Part shown: positions 17,614-26,166 of the stretch, piece after piece | How the letters are laid out: each line of letters begins with the position of its first letter | Numbering within the stretch: position 1 is the first letter of the stretch | NCBI GenBank assembly: GCA_947476045.1 | Contig: CANJNZ010000017.1 | Location: 1 to 64,000, forward strand | Reading direction: 5' to 3' | Source: Chthoniobacteraceae bacterium | GTDB taxonomy: Bacteria > Verrucomicrobiota > Verrucomicrobiia > Chthoniobacterales > Chthoniobacteraceae | DNA: 64,000 bases | Program-made: the position numbers and the translations under genes | The notes under the pieces: model-generated | Told to the model about the DNA's origin: nothing | The model's database searches: none | The model's input: the letters and a program-made list of their open reading frames with translations, nothing else

Positions 17614-17766
17614 ATGAAAAACCATCATCTCATCATCGCTGCGATTGCGCTCTCACGCTTTGCGTTTTGCGCAGGGGATACTGAGAGACATGGAAAGCGG
17701 GAGACCTCGCTCGCCGCTTTCGCTAAAGCCATCAATGTCGCCGGGGATGACTCGAAGCTCACCTGA
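17614..17766 (+). CDS. Small predicted secreted protein upstream of the response regulator
   Basis: A 50-codon frame: MKNHHLIIAAIALSRFAFCA looks like a signal peptide, followed by a charged tail (ETSLAAFAKAINVAGDDSKL). It ends two bases before the response-regulator ATG, so it may be the first gene of that operon or a coupled leader. The mature part is too short to classify. It could also be the stump of a longer periplasmic protein that lost its 3' end. Confidence 0.4.
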   Translation: MKNHHLIIAAIALSRFAFCAGDTERHGKRETSLAAFAKAINVAGDDSKLT

Positions 17767-17768
17767 CG

Positions 17769-18434
17769 ATGCGCGTGTTGCTCGTCGAAGATTCGCAAAC
17801 ACTCCGCCGCACAATCGCGCGTGCTCTCAAGCACGCTGGTTATGCGGTGGATGCTGCGGGCGACGGAGAGGAGGGCGCGGCACTAGCGGACGTCAATGAC
17901 TACGACGCCATCGTTCTCGACATCATGCTCCCGAAAATCGACGGGCTCACGGTTCTTCGAGGACTGCGTGCAGCAGGGAAAAATACCCATGTCCTTTTGC
18001 TCACAGCACGGGACACGGTGGCGGATCGCGTCGAGGGACTGCGCGTGGGGGCGGACGATTACCTCGTCAAGCCGTTCGCGCTGGAAGAGCTGCTCGCCCG
18101 CGTCGCTGCGCTGTGTCGCCGGGCATATGGCGCAAAGGCGGCAGGGATCGAAATCGGCGGATTGAGCATCAATCTAGCCGGCAGGCAGCTTCGGCGCGGC
18201 ACGACAAAAATCCAACTCACTGCGCGCGAGTGGCGGCTGCTGGAGTATCTCATCATGCGCCGCGGAGACGTCGTCCCGCGCAACGAAATCGAGGCGCACA
18301 TTTACGATGAAATGGTCGAGCCGATGAGCAATGTCGTAGACACCGCGATTTACGGGCTGCGTCGAAAGGTGGGCAACGGGCTCATTCACACACGGCGCGG
18401 ACTCGGCTACGTGCTGGAGGAATTACCCGCGTGA
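17769..18434 (+). CDS. OmpR/PhoB-family response regulator
   Basis: 221 residues. The receiver domain (1-115) has the acidic pair in VLLVEDS, phospho-acceptor Asp51 (YDAIVLDIMLPKIDG), Thr79 (LLLTARD) and Lys101 (DDYLVKPFALEELLARV). The C-terminal winged helix (about 125-218) includes LTAREWRLLEYLIMRRGDVV and VDTAIYGLRRKVG. Its last codons overlap the start of the histidine kinase gene (GTGA), giving a coupled pair. Targets are unknown; the surface-type protein gene downstream is an obvious candidate. Confidence 0.95.
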   Translation: MRVLLVEDSQTLRRTIARALKHAGYAVDAAGDGEEGAALADVNDYDAIVLDIMLPKIDGLTVLRGLRAAGKNTHVLLLTARDTVADRVEGLRVGADDYLVKPFALEELLARVAALCRRAYGAKAAGIEIGGLSINLAGRQLRRGTTKIQLTAREWRLLEYLIMRRGDVVPRNEIEAHIYDEMVEPMSNVVDTAIYGLRRKVGNGLIHTRRGLGYVLEELPA

Positions 18435-19831
18435 ACTCGCTGCGCGCCCGCCTAACGCTTCGTGTAATCATTTGCTGTGTTGTCATCCTCGGCGCGATGG
18501 GGCTCACACTCTTCTGGCTGCAGCGCTCGGCGCTCACGAAGGAGCTGGACACCACAGTGACGGCGACGATTTTCCCCCTTCTGGAATTCACGGAGTATAA
18601 GACGAATGGCCTCAAAATGGAGAGCGAAGGGGCGAAGCTGGCGCAGTTCGAAGTGTCCGGTGGATCTGATGTTTTCGTGCTTGGCGATGGCGAGGGCAGC
18701 GAAGTCCAGCGTTCCCGCTCGCTTGGCGAAGCACGACTGGAGGCGCATCCCGGCGCGCTGGATACACCGGTGTTCTTCGATGCGAAGCTGGACGACGGGC
18801 GTTCACTGCGTTGCGCCAGCATTCGATACACCCCTGCGAAGTCGAAGAGAGTGCGCGAGCAAAACGGGGCTACTCTCGATGCAATACTTACAATCGGGCG
18901 AGATCGCTCCGCACTCGATCGCACAATCGCCCTGCTCAGACTCACGCTCGCGGGCGGCATCACAGCAGCATTGGCCGCATTTGTTTTCCTCATCCGGTGG
19001 AGTGTGCGCGGCGGACTCACGCCGCTCAATGAACTTGGCGTCTCTGTTGCTTCGATTGACGCAACCAACCTCACTCGCCGGATTTCGGACGCCAGGTTGC
19101 CAGCCGAACTCCGCCCTGTCGCCGACCGGGTGAACGAACTTCTATCGCGCCTCGAAGCATCATTTGCACGCGAGCGTCGTTTCAGTGCAAGTGCGGCCCA
19201 CGAACTCCGCACGCCGCTCGCAGAGTTGCGGACGCTCGCGGAGTTAAATCTCACGACACCATCCAGCGCCGAAGAATCCGAAGAGTCATGGCGCGACGTG
19301 CTCGCGAGCACACTCCGAATGGAATCCCTCTCGGCCAGCTTGCTCGCGCTCGCTGCTGCCACGAACCAAACGATTACGCTCAAACCGCAGCCCATTGTGC
19401 TTTGCGACGCATTGCTAAACGCGTGGGCTTCCCGTCGCGAGCGTGCAGCTGAGCGCAAAATTGCGTTGGATCTCGCACCCATCGCACAAAGCATTCACGC
19501 GGACAGCGCATTGCTCGACATCGTCATCGGTAACTTGCTCGGCAATGCGATTGAACATTCACCCGGAGGCTCGACTGTCCACGTTTCAGCAACGGATGAC
19601 GCAAACAGCGTAACCATACATTTCCGAAATCCATCACCTGCTCTCACCGACGAAGACCTGCCGCGAATGTTCGAGCGATTCTGGAAAAAGGACGCCGCAC
19701 GTGCGGATGGGAAACACCACGGCATCGGCCTCTCTCTCGCTAGTGAAATCTGCGCGCTGCTTCGCGCAACAATTACAGCACGGTTGCACGAAGGTAGCAT
19801 CGAATTCTCGATCAAATTTCCGCGCTCATAG
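18431..19831 (+). CDS. Sensor histidine kinase
   Basis: A 466-residue membrane kinase beginning at a GTG that overlaps the response-regulator stop. The first membrane helix is at about 10-30 (RVIICCVVILGAMGLTLFWL) and the second at about 172-190 (LAGGITAALAAFVFLIRW), with a ~140-residue periplasmic sensor between. A HAMP-like linker is followed by the H-box FSASAAHELRTPLAELRTLA (His257). The ATPase domain has an N-box (IVIGNLLGNAIEHSPGG) and a G-box (HHGIGLSLASEI). It resembles the QseC/PmrB type. The signal is unknown. Confidence 0.94.
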   Translation: MNSLRARLTLRVIICCVVILGAMGLTLFWLQRSALTKELDTTVTATIFPLLEFTEYKTNGLKMESEGAKLAQFEVSGGSDVFVLGDGEGSEVQRSRSLGEARLEAHPGALDTPVFFDAKLDDGRSLRCASIRYTPAKSKRVREQNGATLDAILTIGRDRSALDRTIALLRLTLAGGITAALAAFVFLIRWSVRGGLTPLNELGVSVASIDATNLTRRISDARLPAELRPVADRVNELLSRLEASFARERRFSASAAHELRTPLAELRTLAELNLTTPSSAEESEESWRDVLASTLRMESLSASLLALAAATNQTITLKPQPIVLCDALLNAWASRRERAAERKIALDLAPIAQSIHADSALLDIVIGNLLGNAIEHSPGGSTVHVSATDDANSVTIHFRNPSPALTDEDLPRMFERFWKKDAARADGKHHGIGLSLASEICALLRATITARLHEGSIEFSIKFPRS

Positions 19832-20410
19832 CAAAATTCTTCCCCCTATTTTCATCCGCCTCCGAGCCGTCATCTCCGCAACATCTCGGTATCACGTTTT
19901 CATCAGCGTCGCTGTGCGATGTTCGCAGCAATATGAAAACGCACACACACATCAAATCCCTCGAAACCCTCATCGCACCAACCGGACACGAAGACACTTC
20001 GGATGGAAGCGTCCTCCTCCAGACTGCAACCGCTGACCGACGTGACGAATCCAACGACAGCACTCTATCCGCTGCCCATCTTACATTCCGACGCATTGCA
20101 CTAAGCATGGGGCTCCCTTTGTGCACGGGCTGCCAGACGCAGAATTGAGTGTGAACTCGGCCCAATGCGCAAAGCATCCAGATGGACCTAGTGTCGTTCC
20201 GGCTTAGTCGTCGGCAACCTCCTCGGCAAGTCGATCAAGTTTCCGCGCTCGCAGCAAAATTCATCCGCTTTTTTTCACACCTCTCCGTGCCGTCATCTCC
20301 GCAACATCTAGGCATCACGTTTACATCAGCGTCGTTGTGCGAATTTCGCAGCAACATGAAAACGCACTCGCACATCGAATCCCTCGAAACCCGCATCGCA
20401 CCAGCCGGAC
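19808..20410. repeat. Tandem duplication of kinase 3' end plus LEPxR-type 5' region
   Basis: Positions 19808-19985 and 20231-20410 are clearly related copies, spaced about 423 bases apart. Each begins with the kinase C-terminal codons (TCGATCAA.TTTCCGCGCTC), includes the shared leader (CGTCATCTCCGCAACATCT) and ends in the first ~20 codons of the ESLET-motif protein (ATGAAAACGCAC). The copies differ by scattered substitutions. The duplication therefore copies the promoter/leader of the downstream gene. Confidence 0.8.
19933..20148 (+). pseudogene. Truncated duplicate of the ESLETRIAPAG protein N-terminus
   Basis: The 71-residue frame starts MKTHTHIKSLETLIAPTG, nearly the same as the start of the full gene at 20356 (MKTHSHIESLETRIAPAG). 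The similarity ends after about 20 residues, and the rest (HEDTSDGSVLLQTATADRRD and onward) is unrelated. It lies in the first copy of the local duplication. It may be a dead partial copy or still produce a short peptide. Confidence 0.6.
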
Positions 20411-22023
20411 TCGTCCTCGTAGTCTATAACGCCGAGACTCGCGAACTCACGCTTACCGGCGACGACCTCGACAACAAAGTCTCCGTCTTCCAGACCAGTC
20501 CCACCAACTGGCGGGTCGAGGGCCGCGAGACATTCGGGACCGATCCCGTCCTCGAAACTGCAATCAACGTGCTCGGCGAAACGCTGTTCGATGTCGGCAT
20601 CATCGCGAAGCTCACCGTCGCGACTGCGGGCGGCGACGACCGCGTGGAAATCACCAATCTCTTCAGCCTCAAATCGCTCAACGTGGACATAGGTGCGGGC
20701 GCAGACACCTTTAAAACAGAGGAGTTCCGCCTCAAGGGAGACGCCACGATCAACACCGGGCCGGGCGCTGATGTGGTCGAGTTCGACGGCAACATCGGCA
20801 CGGTCACCGGCAATCTAAATATCACCGACAGCGGCGACGGGCTCGCCTTCACGTTCTCCGCAGAGCACGCACGCGTTGGCGGACAGGTCACGTATGTCGG
20901 CAGCGCCGGTGTCGATCTGCTGAACATGAAGACCGACACACAACTGCGCATTGGAAAGGGGATCGACTTCACCGCAAACGGTGGCAACGACCGCATCACG
21001 TTCGGCAACGAGGGCACCGTTGCCATCGGGCGCGACACGGAGGGCCGCTCGGTCGTTTACCACGGCGGCGACGGCAACGACCGCATCCTGATCAACAGCA
21101 GCATTGTGAAGCTCGCGGGTTCGGTAGAAATGGACGGCGGCCTCGGCAACGACACGCTCGATGTGGACGGAATGCGCGTCTTCATCGGAAAATCCAAAAC
21201 CGGCACTTCCGTCCGCCTCAATGGCGAAGATGGAAACGACAAGATCGATCTGCAAGGCAGCACGCTCACCGTTGCCGGGCTCATCGATATGGACGGCGGC
21301 GCGGGCGAGGATTTGATAGACCTCTCCAGCGTTCACCACCTCCACCTCAACGGTGGCACGCACTTCGTTGGCGGCCTCGCATTCGATGAATTCCGGATCG
21401 GAGCGGACGACCTTCACGTCCGCGGCGACATCTTTTTCGATGGCGGCGACGACGGCGACGAGGCCGAGATCGAAGCCAACGGGATCATCAAAGGCGCAAT
21501 CACGCTCCACCTCGCCGGCGCTGCCACGGGCGATCAAATCGCCGCCATCTACGCACGCAACGGAATGCCCAACAGTCTGAAGATCACAGGTGCTGTGACC
21601 GTCGATGCCACCGGCGGCAACATGTCCATCGACGACACCAAGTTCACCAACCTCAAGCTCGGCGGCCCGCTCTCCATCATGCTCGGCGACGGTGAGAGCG
21701 TCGTAAACATCGACAACGTCAACGCGCGCGCCGTCACCATCGATACGCGTGGCGGCAACGACGACGTCCATATCGAAGTGGACGGCAACTTTGGCATCGC
21801 CACCTTCCGCGGCCCGACGTCGATCCTCCTTGGCGCAGGCGACGATATGCTGACCATCGGCGACGGCTCTGAACACGACCTCATGGTTTTCCGCCGCAAC
21901 CTGACTGCCGACGGCGGCGAAGGCACCGACACCCGCAACGACCTCGAAGGCGACAATGAATTCGAAGACGGAGCCACCGTCACCGCCATCTCATTTGAAA
22001 TCATCCCGCCGCCGGATCTATAG
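20356..22023 (+). CDS. Surface/secreted repeat protein with LEPxR-like N-terminal motif
   Basis: The 555-residue product starts at ATG 20356, the position matching the duplicated copy. The N-terminal MKTHSHIESLETRIAPAGLV resembles the LEsLEdR-type segment found at the start of large secreted planctomycete and verrucomicrobial proteins, in place of a classical signal peptide. The remainder is a Gly/Asp/Asn-rich beta-solenoid with RTX-like pieces (VYHGGDGNDRILI; GGLGNDTLDVDG; LNGEDGNDKIDL; MDGGAGEDLIDL), likely binding calcium. It is probably exported or cell-surface-bound. It follows a two-component system, but duplication of its leader separates the two. Confidence 0.75.
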   Translation: MKTHSHIESLETRIAPAGLVLVVYNAETRELTLTGDDLDNKVSVFQTSPTNWRVEGRETFGTDPVLETAINVLGETLFDVGIIAKLTVATAGGDDRVEITNLFSLKSLNVDIGAGADTFKTEEFRLKGDATINTGPGADVVEFDGNIGTVTGNLNITDSGDGLAFTFSAEHARVGGQVTYVGSAGVDLLNMKTDTQLRIGKGIDFTANGGNDRITFGNEGTVAIGRDTEGRSVVYHGGDGNDRILINSSIVKLAGSVEMDGGLGNDTLDVDGMRVFIGKSKTGTSVRLNGEDGNDKIDLQGSTLTVAGLIDMDGGAGEDLIDLSSVHHLHLNGGTHFVGGLAFDEFRIGADDLHVRGDIFFDGGDDGDEAEIEANGIIKGAITLHLAGAATGDQIAAIYARNGMPNSLKITGAVTVDATGGNMSIDDTKFTNLKLGGPLSIMLGDGESVVNIDNVNARAVTIDTRGGNDDVHIEVDGNFGIATFRGPTSILLGAGDDMLTIGDGSEHDLMVFRRNLTADGGEGTDTRNDLEGDNEFEDGATVTAISFEIIPPPDL

Positions 22024-22178
22024 TTCGCCATTCAGTCGCCGGGACTACGGACAGATAGTCGTGATTGAAGCGGTCATCTTCCCTGTTTTGCACCGCATGT
22101 TTCTCGCAAATATTATTCCTACCGAATGTGACGAGGCTGCTACCGCTTTCCCATGATTTGTGACTGATTATCTACAAC
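22024..22178. other. Intergenic, nothing recognised
   Basis: No coding similarity or notable repeat between the beta-solenoid gene and the DUF1015 fragment. Confidence 0.4.
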
Positions 22179-22315
22179 TTTAAAAAGTATGGATGAAAAG
22201 TCCGCTGCGGAGCTTGGGCTCGAACCATGTGCTTTTGGGCGGCATGATTTGGCCGGCGTCGGCGATGTCCATGAGTTACTGGACGGTGGTGGGGTGCCGG
22301 TGAAGGCGCGGGAGA
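22179..22315 (-). pseudogene. Duplicated, internally deleted 3' fragment of the DUF1015 gene
   Basis: The stretch from the AAAAAGT.TGGATGA start to GACGGTGGTGGGG repeats positions 23470-23586 almost exactly, including GGCGGCATGATTTGGCCGGC. It then jumps to sequence matching 23863-23883 (CGGTGAAGGCGCGGG). It therefore carries the C-terminal codons of the DUF1015 gene with an internal deletion of about 280 bases. Together with the intact gene it forms direct repeats around the Fic gene. Confidence 0.85.
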
Positions 22316-22394
22316 CTGCCCTCCGTCACTGCAAGCTTGACCGATACTTTACTCACACTTGACCCAAGATTGACCCATTGGCAGACTGACTGGC

Positions 22395-23396
22395 ATGAGC
22401 TACCAGCCACAATTCACCATCACACCGGCGCTGCTGGTGCGGGTGGAGAGCATCGCCGCACTACGGGAGCGCATCTTGGGCGCGGCGGTGCAAGTGCCGT
22501 GGATTCCGGCGCTGCAAAAGGACACGCGAGCGCGCAACACCCACAGTTCGACCGCCATCGAGGGCAATCCGCTGACACTGGAGGAAGTCCGCGCGCTGGA
22601 GGAAGGCGCGACGGTGTCCGCACCGGTGCGCGCGCGGCGCGAGGTGCTGAATTATTTCGCGGCCCTCCGTCATGTCGAGAAGCAGGCGGCGAAGAAGCGA
22701 TTGGCGCACGAGGACATTTTCCGCCTGCACGCGATCATCGCGGGCGAAGTGATGGATCAGGGCGAGGCGGGGCGCTACCGGACGATGCGGGTGCGGGTGG
22801 GCCAGTTCGTGCCGCCACCGCCGGAGGATGTGTCGGGTTTGATGTTCGAGTTGCTGGAGTGGTGGAACAAGGAAGCGCCTGGACTCTCGCCGGTGTTGAG
22901 TTCGGCCATCGTGCATCATCGTTTCGAGACGATTCATCCGTTTGCAGACGGCAACGGGCGGACGGGCCGGGCGCTGGCGTTGTGGGAGCTTTACCGGCGC
23001 GGGTTTGATTCGCATCACATTTTCGCGGTGGACGAATTTTACTGGGAGGATCGTCCGCGCTATTACGCGGCACTGGATGCGGTGCGACGCGAGGGCGACG
23101 ACCTGACTTCGTGGCTGGAGTATTGCTCCGAGGGTCTGCGGCAAACGCTGGAGCGGGTGTGGGAGCGGATGGGGCATCTCTCCGTTTCGGCGGCGCGCGA
23201 GAAAGTGATTCTGCGTCCGCGTCAGGAGCAGTTGCTGAAGCTGCTCGGCAAAAGTGGCGGCATGACGCCAGCCGAACTCTGGGCGTCGCTGAAGATTTCC
23301 AAGCAGGGCGCGATGGATTTGCTGCGTCCGCTGGTGAAGGCCGGGTTGGTCAAGCGCGTGGGCACATTAAAAACGGGACGTTACGTTTTGAAATGA
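22395..23396 (+). CDS. Fic-family AMPylator-type protein with winged-helix C-terminus
   Basis: 333 residues. The Fic core motif is HPFADGNGRTGR (catalytic His181). An N-terminal inhibitory helix carries SSTAIEGN (Glu56 in the S/T-x-x-x-E-G/N pattern), making it a class II, self-inhibited Fic protein. The Fic_N region (about 1-90) precedes the core. The last 70 residues form a winged helix-turn-helix (LLKLLGKSGGMTPAELWASL), common in this subgroup. Such proteins usually transfer AMP to a hydroxyl of a protein target; the target is unknown. No separate antitoxin is needed or seen. The gene sits between two copies of the DUF1015 3' end, suggesting it is an inserted segment. Confidence 0.93.
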   Translation: MSYQPQFTITPALLVRVESIAALRERILGAAVQVPWIPALQKDTRARNTHSSTAIEGNPLTLEEVRALEEGATVSAPVRARREVLNYFAALRHVEKQAAKKRLAHEDIFRLHAIIAGEVMDQGEAGRYRTMRVRVGQFVPPPPEDVSGLMFELLEWWNKEAPGLSPVLSSAIVHHRFETIHPFADGNGRTGRALALWELYRRGFDSHHIFAVDEFYWEDRPRYYAALDAVRREGDDLTSWLEYCSEGLRQTLERVWERMGHLSVSAAREKVILRPRQEQLLKLLGKSGGMTPAELWASLKISKQGAMDLLRPLVKAGLVKRVGTLKTGRYVLK

Positions 23397-23472
23397 GCGC
23401 CCACGCCTGCGCCGAAGACCAGCTTGTCGAACAGCCTGCCATCAGTTGCTAGAGCCGGTCAGGGTTTGCTTT

Positions 23473-24720
23473 TCAAAAAGTGTGGATGAAGAGGCCGCTG
23501 CGGAGCTTGGGCTCGAACCATGTGCTTTTGGGCGGCATGATTTGGCCGGCGTCGGCGATGTCCATGAGCTGGCCGACGGTGGTGGGGAACATGGAGAAGG
23601 CGACGGCGGCTTTGCCGGTGTCCACTAGTTTGACCAGTTCGCCGGGGCCGCGGATGCCGCCGATGAAGTCCACGCGCTTGCTGGTGCGGGGGTCGTCAAT
23701 GCCGAGCACGGGGGCGAGGAGGCGCTGCTGGAGGCCTTCCACGTCGAGGCGTGCGGAGGGGTCGGCGTCGGGGGCGGGTTGCCAGGAGAGGGCGTGCCAT
23801 TTTCCGCCGAGATACATGCGGATGTCGCCGGGCCGGGCCGGGGTGTCGGAGGTGGTGGGGGTGACGGTGAAGGCGCGGGCGACTTCGGCGAGGAATTGCT
23901 CGGGGGTGTGGCCGTTGAGGTCTTTGACGACGCGGTTGTAGGGCATGATTTGGAGCTGGCTCGCTGGGAAGAGGACGGCGAGGAACCAGTCGGAGTCGGG
24001 GGTGGACTGGCCTTTTGCGCGAAGCTCCAGGCCGACGCGGGCGGCGCTGGCGGTGCGGTGGTGGCCATCGGCGACGTAGGCGACGGGGAGCGTGGCGAAT
24101 TCTTTGACGAGCACGGCGATGATGGCGGGATCATGGATGGCCCAGACGGTGTGCTGGATGCCGTCGGGGGCGGTGAAGTCGTAGGTGGGCGTCTTGGTTT
24201 TTTCGTGGCCAATGATGCCGTCTATCTCCGCGCGGTCGCGGTAGGTGAGGAAGACGGGGCCGGTGTCTGCGCGCAGGGTGCCGATGAGGCGGGTGCGGTC
24301 GTCCTCTTTGTCCTGCCGGGTGCGCTCGTGTTTTTTGATGATGTCTTTGGCGAGGGGATTCTCGGCGCGTTCGTGGACATAGTCATCCACATGGCAGACG
24401 GCGGCAAGGCCGGTCTGGGTGTGCGCGCCCATGCGCTGCTGGTAAAGATAGACGGTGGGCGTGGCTTCGCGGCGGAGTGCGCCGTTGAGCTGGAGGCGCT
24501 GGAAGTTTTCGCGCGCGCGCCAATAGACGGCGTCGGAGTAAGGATTGGTGTCGGGAGGGAGTTCGAGTTCGGCGCGGTCCACGCGGAGGAGGGTGTTCGG
24601 TTTCCCCTTGGCGAGAGCGCGGGCTTCGTCGGTATTGAGGACATCGTAGGGCACGCAGGCGATGTCGGTGACTTGAGCAGGATCGGGCACGAGGCCCTGG
24701 AAAGCACGGATGCGGAGCAT
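23473..24720 (-). CDS. DUF1015 family protein
   Basis: The ATG at 24720 gives MLRIRAFQGLVPDPAQVTDI, the conserved family start; an in-frame ATG at 24759 adds 13 residues. The 415-residue protein holds the DUF1015 landmarks CVPYDVLNTDEARAL, ENPLAKDIIKKHERTRQDKE and YVADGHHRTASA, plus the late LVDTGKAAVAFSMFPTTV. Members are cytoplasmic and often lie beside serA/serC in other bacteria; there is no such neighbour here. Reaction unknown. Its 3' end is duplicated at 22179. Confidence 0.93.
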   Translation of the reverse strand: MLRIRAFQGLVPDPAQVTDIACVPYDVLNTDEARALAKGKPNTLLRVDRAELELPPDTNPYSDAVYWRARENFQRLQLNGALRREATPTVYLYQQRMGAHTQTGLAAVCHVDDYVHERAENPLAKDIIKKHERTRQDKEDDRTRLIGTLRADTGPVFLTYRDRAEIDGIIGHEKTKTPTYDFTAPDGIQHTVWAIHDPAIIAVLVKEFATLPVAYVADGHHRTASAARVGLELRAKGQSTPDSDWFLAVLFPASQLQIMPYNRVVKDLNGHTPEQFLAEVARAFTVTPTTSDTPARPGDIRMYLGGKWHALSWQPAPDADPSARLDVEGLQQRLLAPVLGIDDPRTSKRVDFIGGIRGPGELVKLVDTGKAAVAFSMFPTTVGQLMDIADAGQIMPPKSTWFEPKLRSGLFIHTF

Positions 24721-24765
24721 AAGGCCGCGCGTGGTAGCGGGCGAAGGGCGGAGGGGCAAGCGGGT

Positions 24766-24840
24766 TGAATGACGAATGACGAATGACGAATGACGGATGA
24801 CGGATTTTCTTCGTCATTCGACATCCGTCATTCGTCATTA
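24766..24840. repeat. ATGACGAATGACG-type palindromic repeat, copy 1
   Basis: Three or four tandem ATGACGA units are followed, after a short AT-rich loop (GGATTTTCTT), by their inverted counterpart CGTCATTCG...CCGTCATTCGTCATT. It lies between the DUF1015 start and the alkaline phosphatase stop. Two related copies sit at 45857-45952 and 50685-50741. Confidence 0.75.
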
Positions 24841-24848
24841 CCCTCCGC

Positions 24849-26051
24849 CTACAGCGCGTCTTTGAGAATGCGAAATACGTCCGTCTGGTGGAGGAAACCG
24901 TGCACTTTCTCCGCACCGAGGCCGCGCCCGATGGCGATGACGTCCTCGGCGGTGTTGAGCGCCGCGGGCGACTGGAATGCGGAGGGCTCGGAGGCTTGCG
25001 GGCCTTTGGGGCCGCTGGCCCAGGTGATGGCGGGGTTGCCCTCGGGTGTGGTGCCGAGGAGCGCGGGGCCTTTGTCCTGCCGCAGCGGGTAACCGCTGAG
25101 TGCGAAGCCGCCGATGGCGTGGCGACCAACGCCGATGACGAGGGATTTCTCGCCCGCGTATTTCACGGCGGTGGAGAGGGTGCGGTCCAGTTCGAGCGTT
25201 TCGCGGATGGTGTTCTCCCCGTCGTTAATTACGGCGGCCTGACCGACGAGCGCTTCGTCCACGATGAGGACGTAGCCGCTGCGGTTCGTCTGCAAACACT
25301 GGATGGCGCGGCGCACGAGGTCGCTGAGCGCGGGTTGCGCGACGCCGGAGTCGCGCTGCTTGCTGAATGCGAGCGGGCCGTTGGCGAATAATCCGAACAG
25401 CGTGCCGTCGCGATAGGTGGCCGCATTTTCCAACTCCAGCTTCGTGCGCACGATCTCGCGTCCGCCGGACTCCAAAAGATTGCGCGTATCCTTGCGCCGC
25501 CCGCCTTTGTCGGCGGAGAGAAACTCATCCGTGCCTCCGCCGAGGAGGACGTTGAATTTCGGCGCGTCCATCAGCATGGCTGCGAGTGTATCGCGGTCGG
25601 TGCTGTTGGCGGTGTGGGCGTAAAAAGCGGCGGGCGTCGGGTCAGTCAGGCGGCCATTGGTGACAATACCGACGGCGCGGCCTTCCTTGCGAGCAAGCTC
25701 CAGCAGCGATTCAAGAGAGCGGCCTTTGTCATCCACACTCAGCGCGCGATGGCGGGCAGTGTGACCCGTAGCGAGCGCCGTCGCAGCGGATGCGGAATCC
25801 GGCACGGAGAATTGCGCGGCGTCATTGCGCACGATGGAGGAAAACGGAAAGTTGCGTTCGATTTCGAGACGACGATCCGCTCCATCGTCGTAGAGACGCG
25901 CGGCGGTGAGGTGGCGCGAGACGAGGCCGTCGCTCACCACGAGGATGATGCCGAAGGGCCGCTGCACGACCCAAAACCGCACGTAAAGGCTCCCGAGCGC
26001 GAGAAAGGCGACCAGGATGACAAGAGCGAGCAGATGATTGCGAATCCGCAT
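24849..26051 (-). CDS. Alkaline phosphatase (PhoA superfamily), membrane-anchored
   Basis: A 400-residue protein. The N-terminal helix LLALVILVAFLALGSLYVRF probably anchors it outside the cytoplasm. FGIILVVSDGLVSRHL holds the first metal Asp. FSVPDSASAATALATGHTAR holds the nucleophile Ser86 (family D-S-A). NVLLGGGTDEFL, VLIVDEALVGQAA and GRHAIGGFALSG follow. It is somewhat shorter than E. coli PhoA (about 470) and lacks the usual D-H-x-T at the late metal site, where VIGVGRHAIGG is seen. The hydrolytic activity therefore needs testing; phosphate release from organic esters is the expected role. Confidence 0.8.
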   Translation of the reverse strand: MRIRNHLLALVILVAFLALGSLYVRFWVVQRPFGIILVVSDGLVSRHLTAARLYDDGADRRLEIERNFPFSSIVRNDAAQFSVPDSASAATALATGHTARHRALSVDDKGRSLESLLELARKEGRAVGIVTNGRLTDPTPAAFYAHTANSTDRDTLAAMLMDAPKFNVLLGGGTDEFLSADKGGRRKDTRNLLESGGREIVRTKLELENAATYRDGTLFGLFANGPLAFSKQRDSGVAQPALSDLVRRAIQCLQTNRSGYVLIVDEALVGQAAVINDGENTIRETLELDRTLSTAVKYAGEKSLVIGVGRHAIGGFALSGYPLRQDKGPALLGTTPEGNPAITWASGPKGPQASEPSAFQSPAALNTAEDVIAIGRGLGAEKVHGFLHQTDVFRILKDAL

Positions 26052-26166
26052 GGAGGCGCGGATTCAACGCAGTGCGCGCTACTTGGCAATGACGGAGTTC
26101 CGCTGTGTGATTGTGGCGATGTTTTCATTGGCTCGCGAGGGACAGTGCCACTAGCTTCCGCGCTCC

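Noticed and set aside
22205-22240. tRNA-like GGGCTCGAACC word
   Set aside because: It lies in the duplicated DUF1015 coding sequence; no cloverleaf can be drawn around it.
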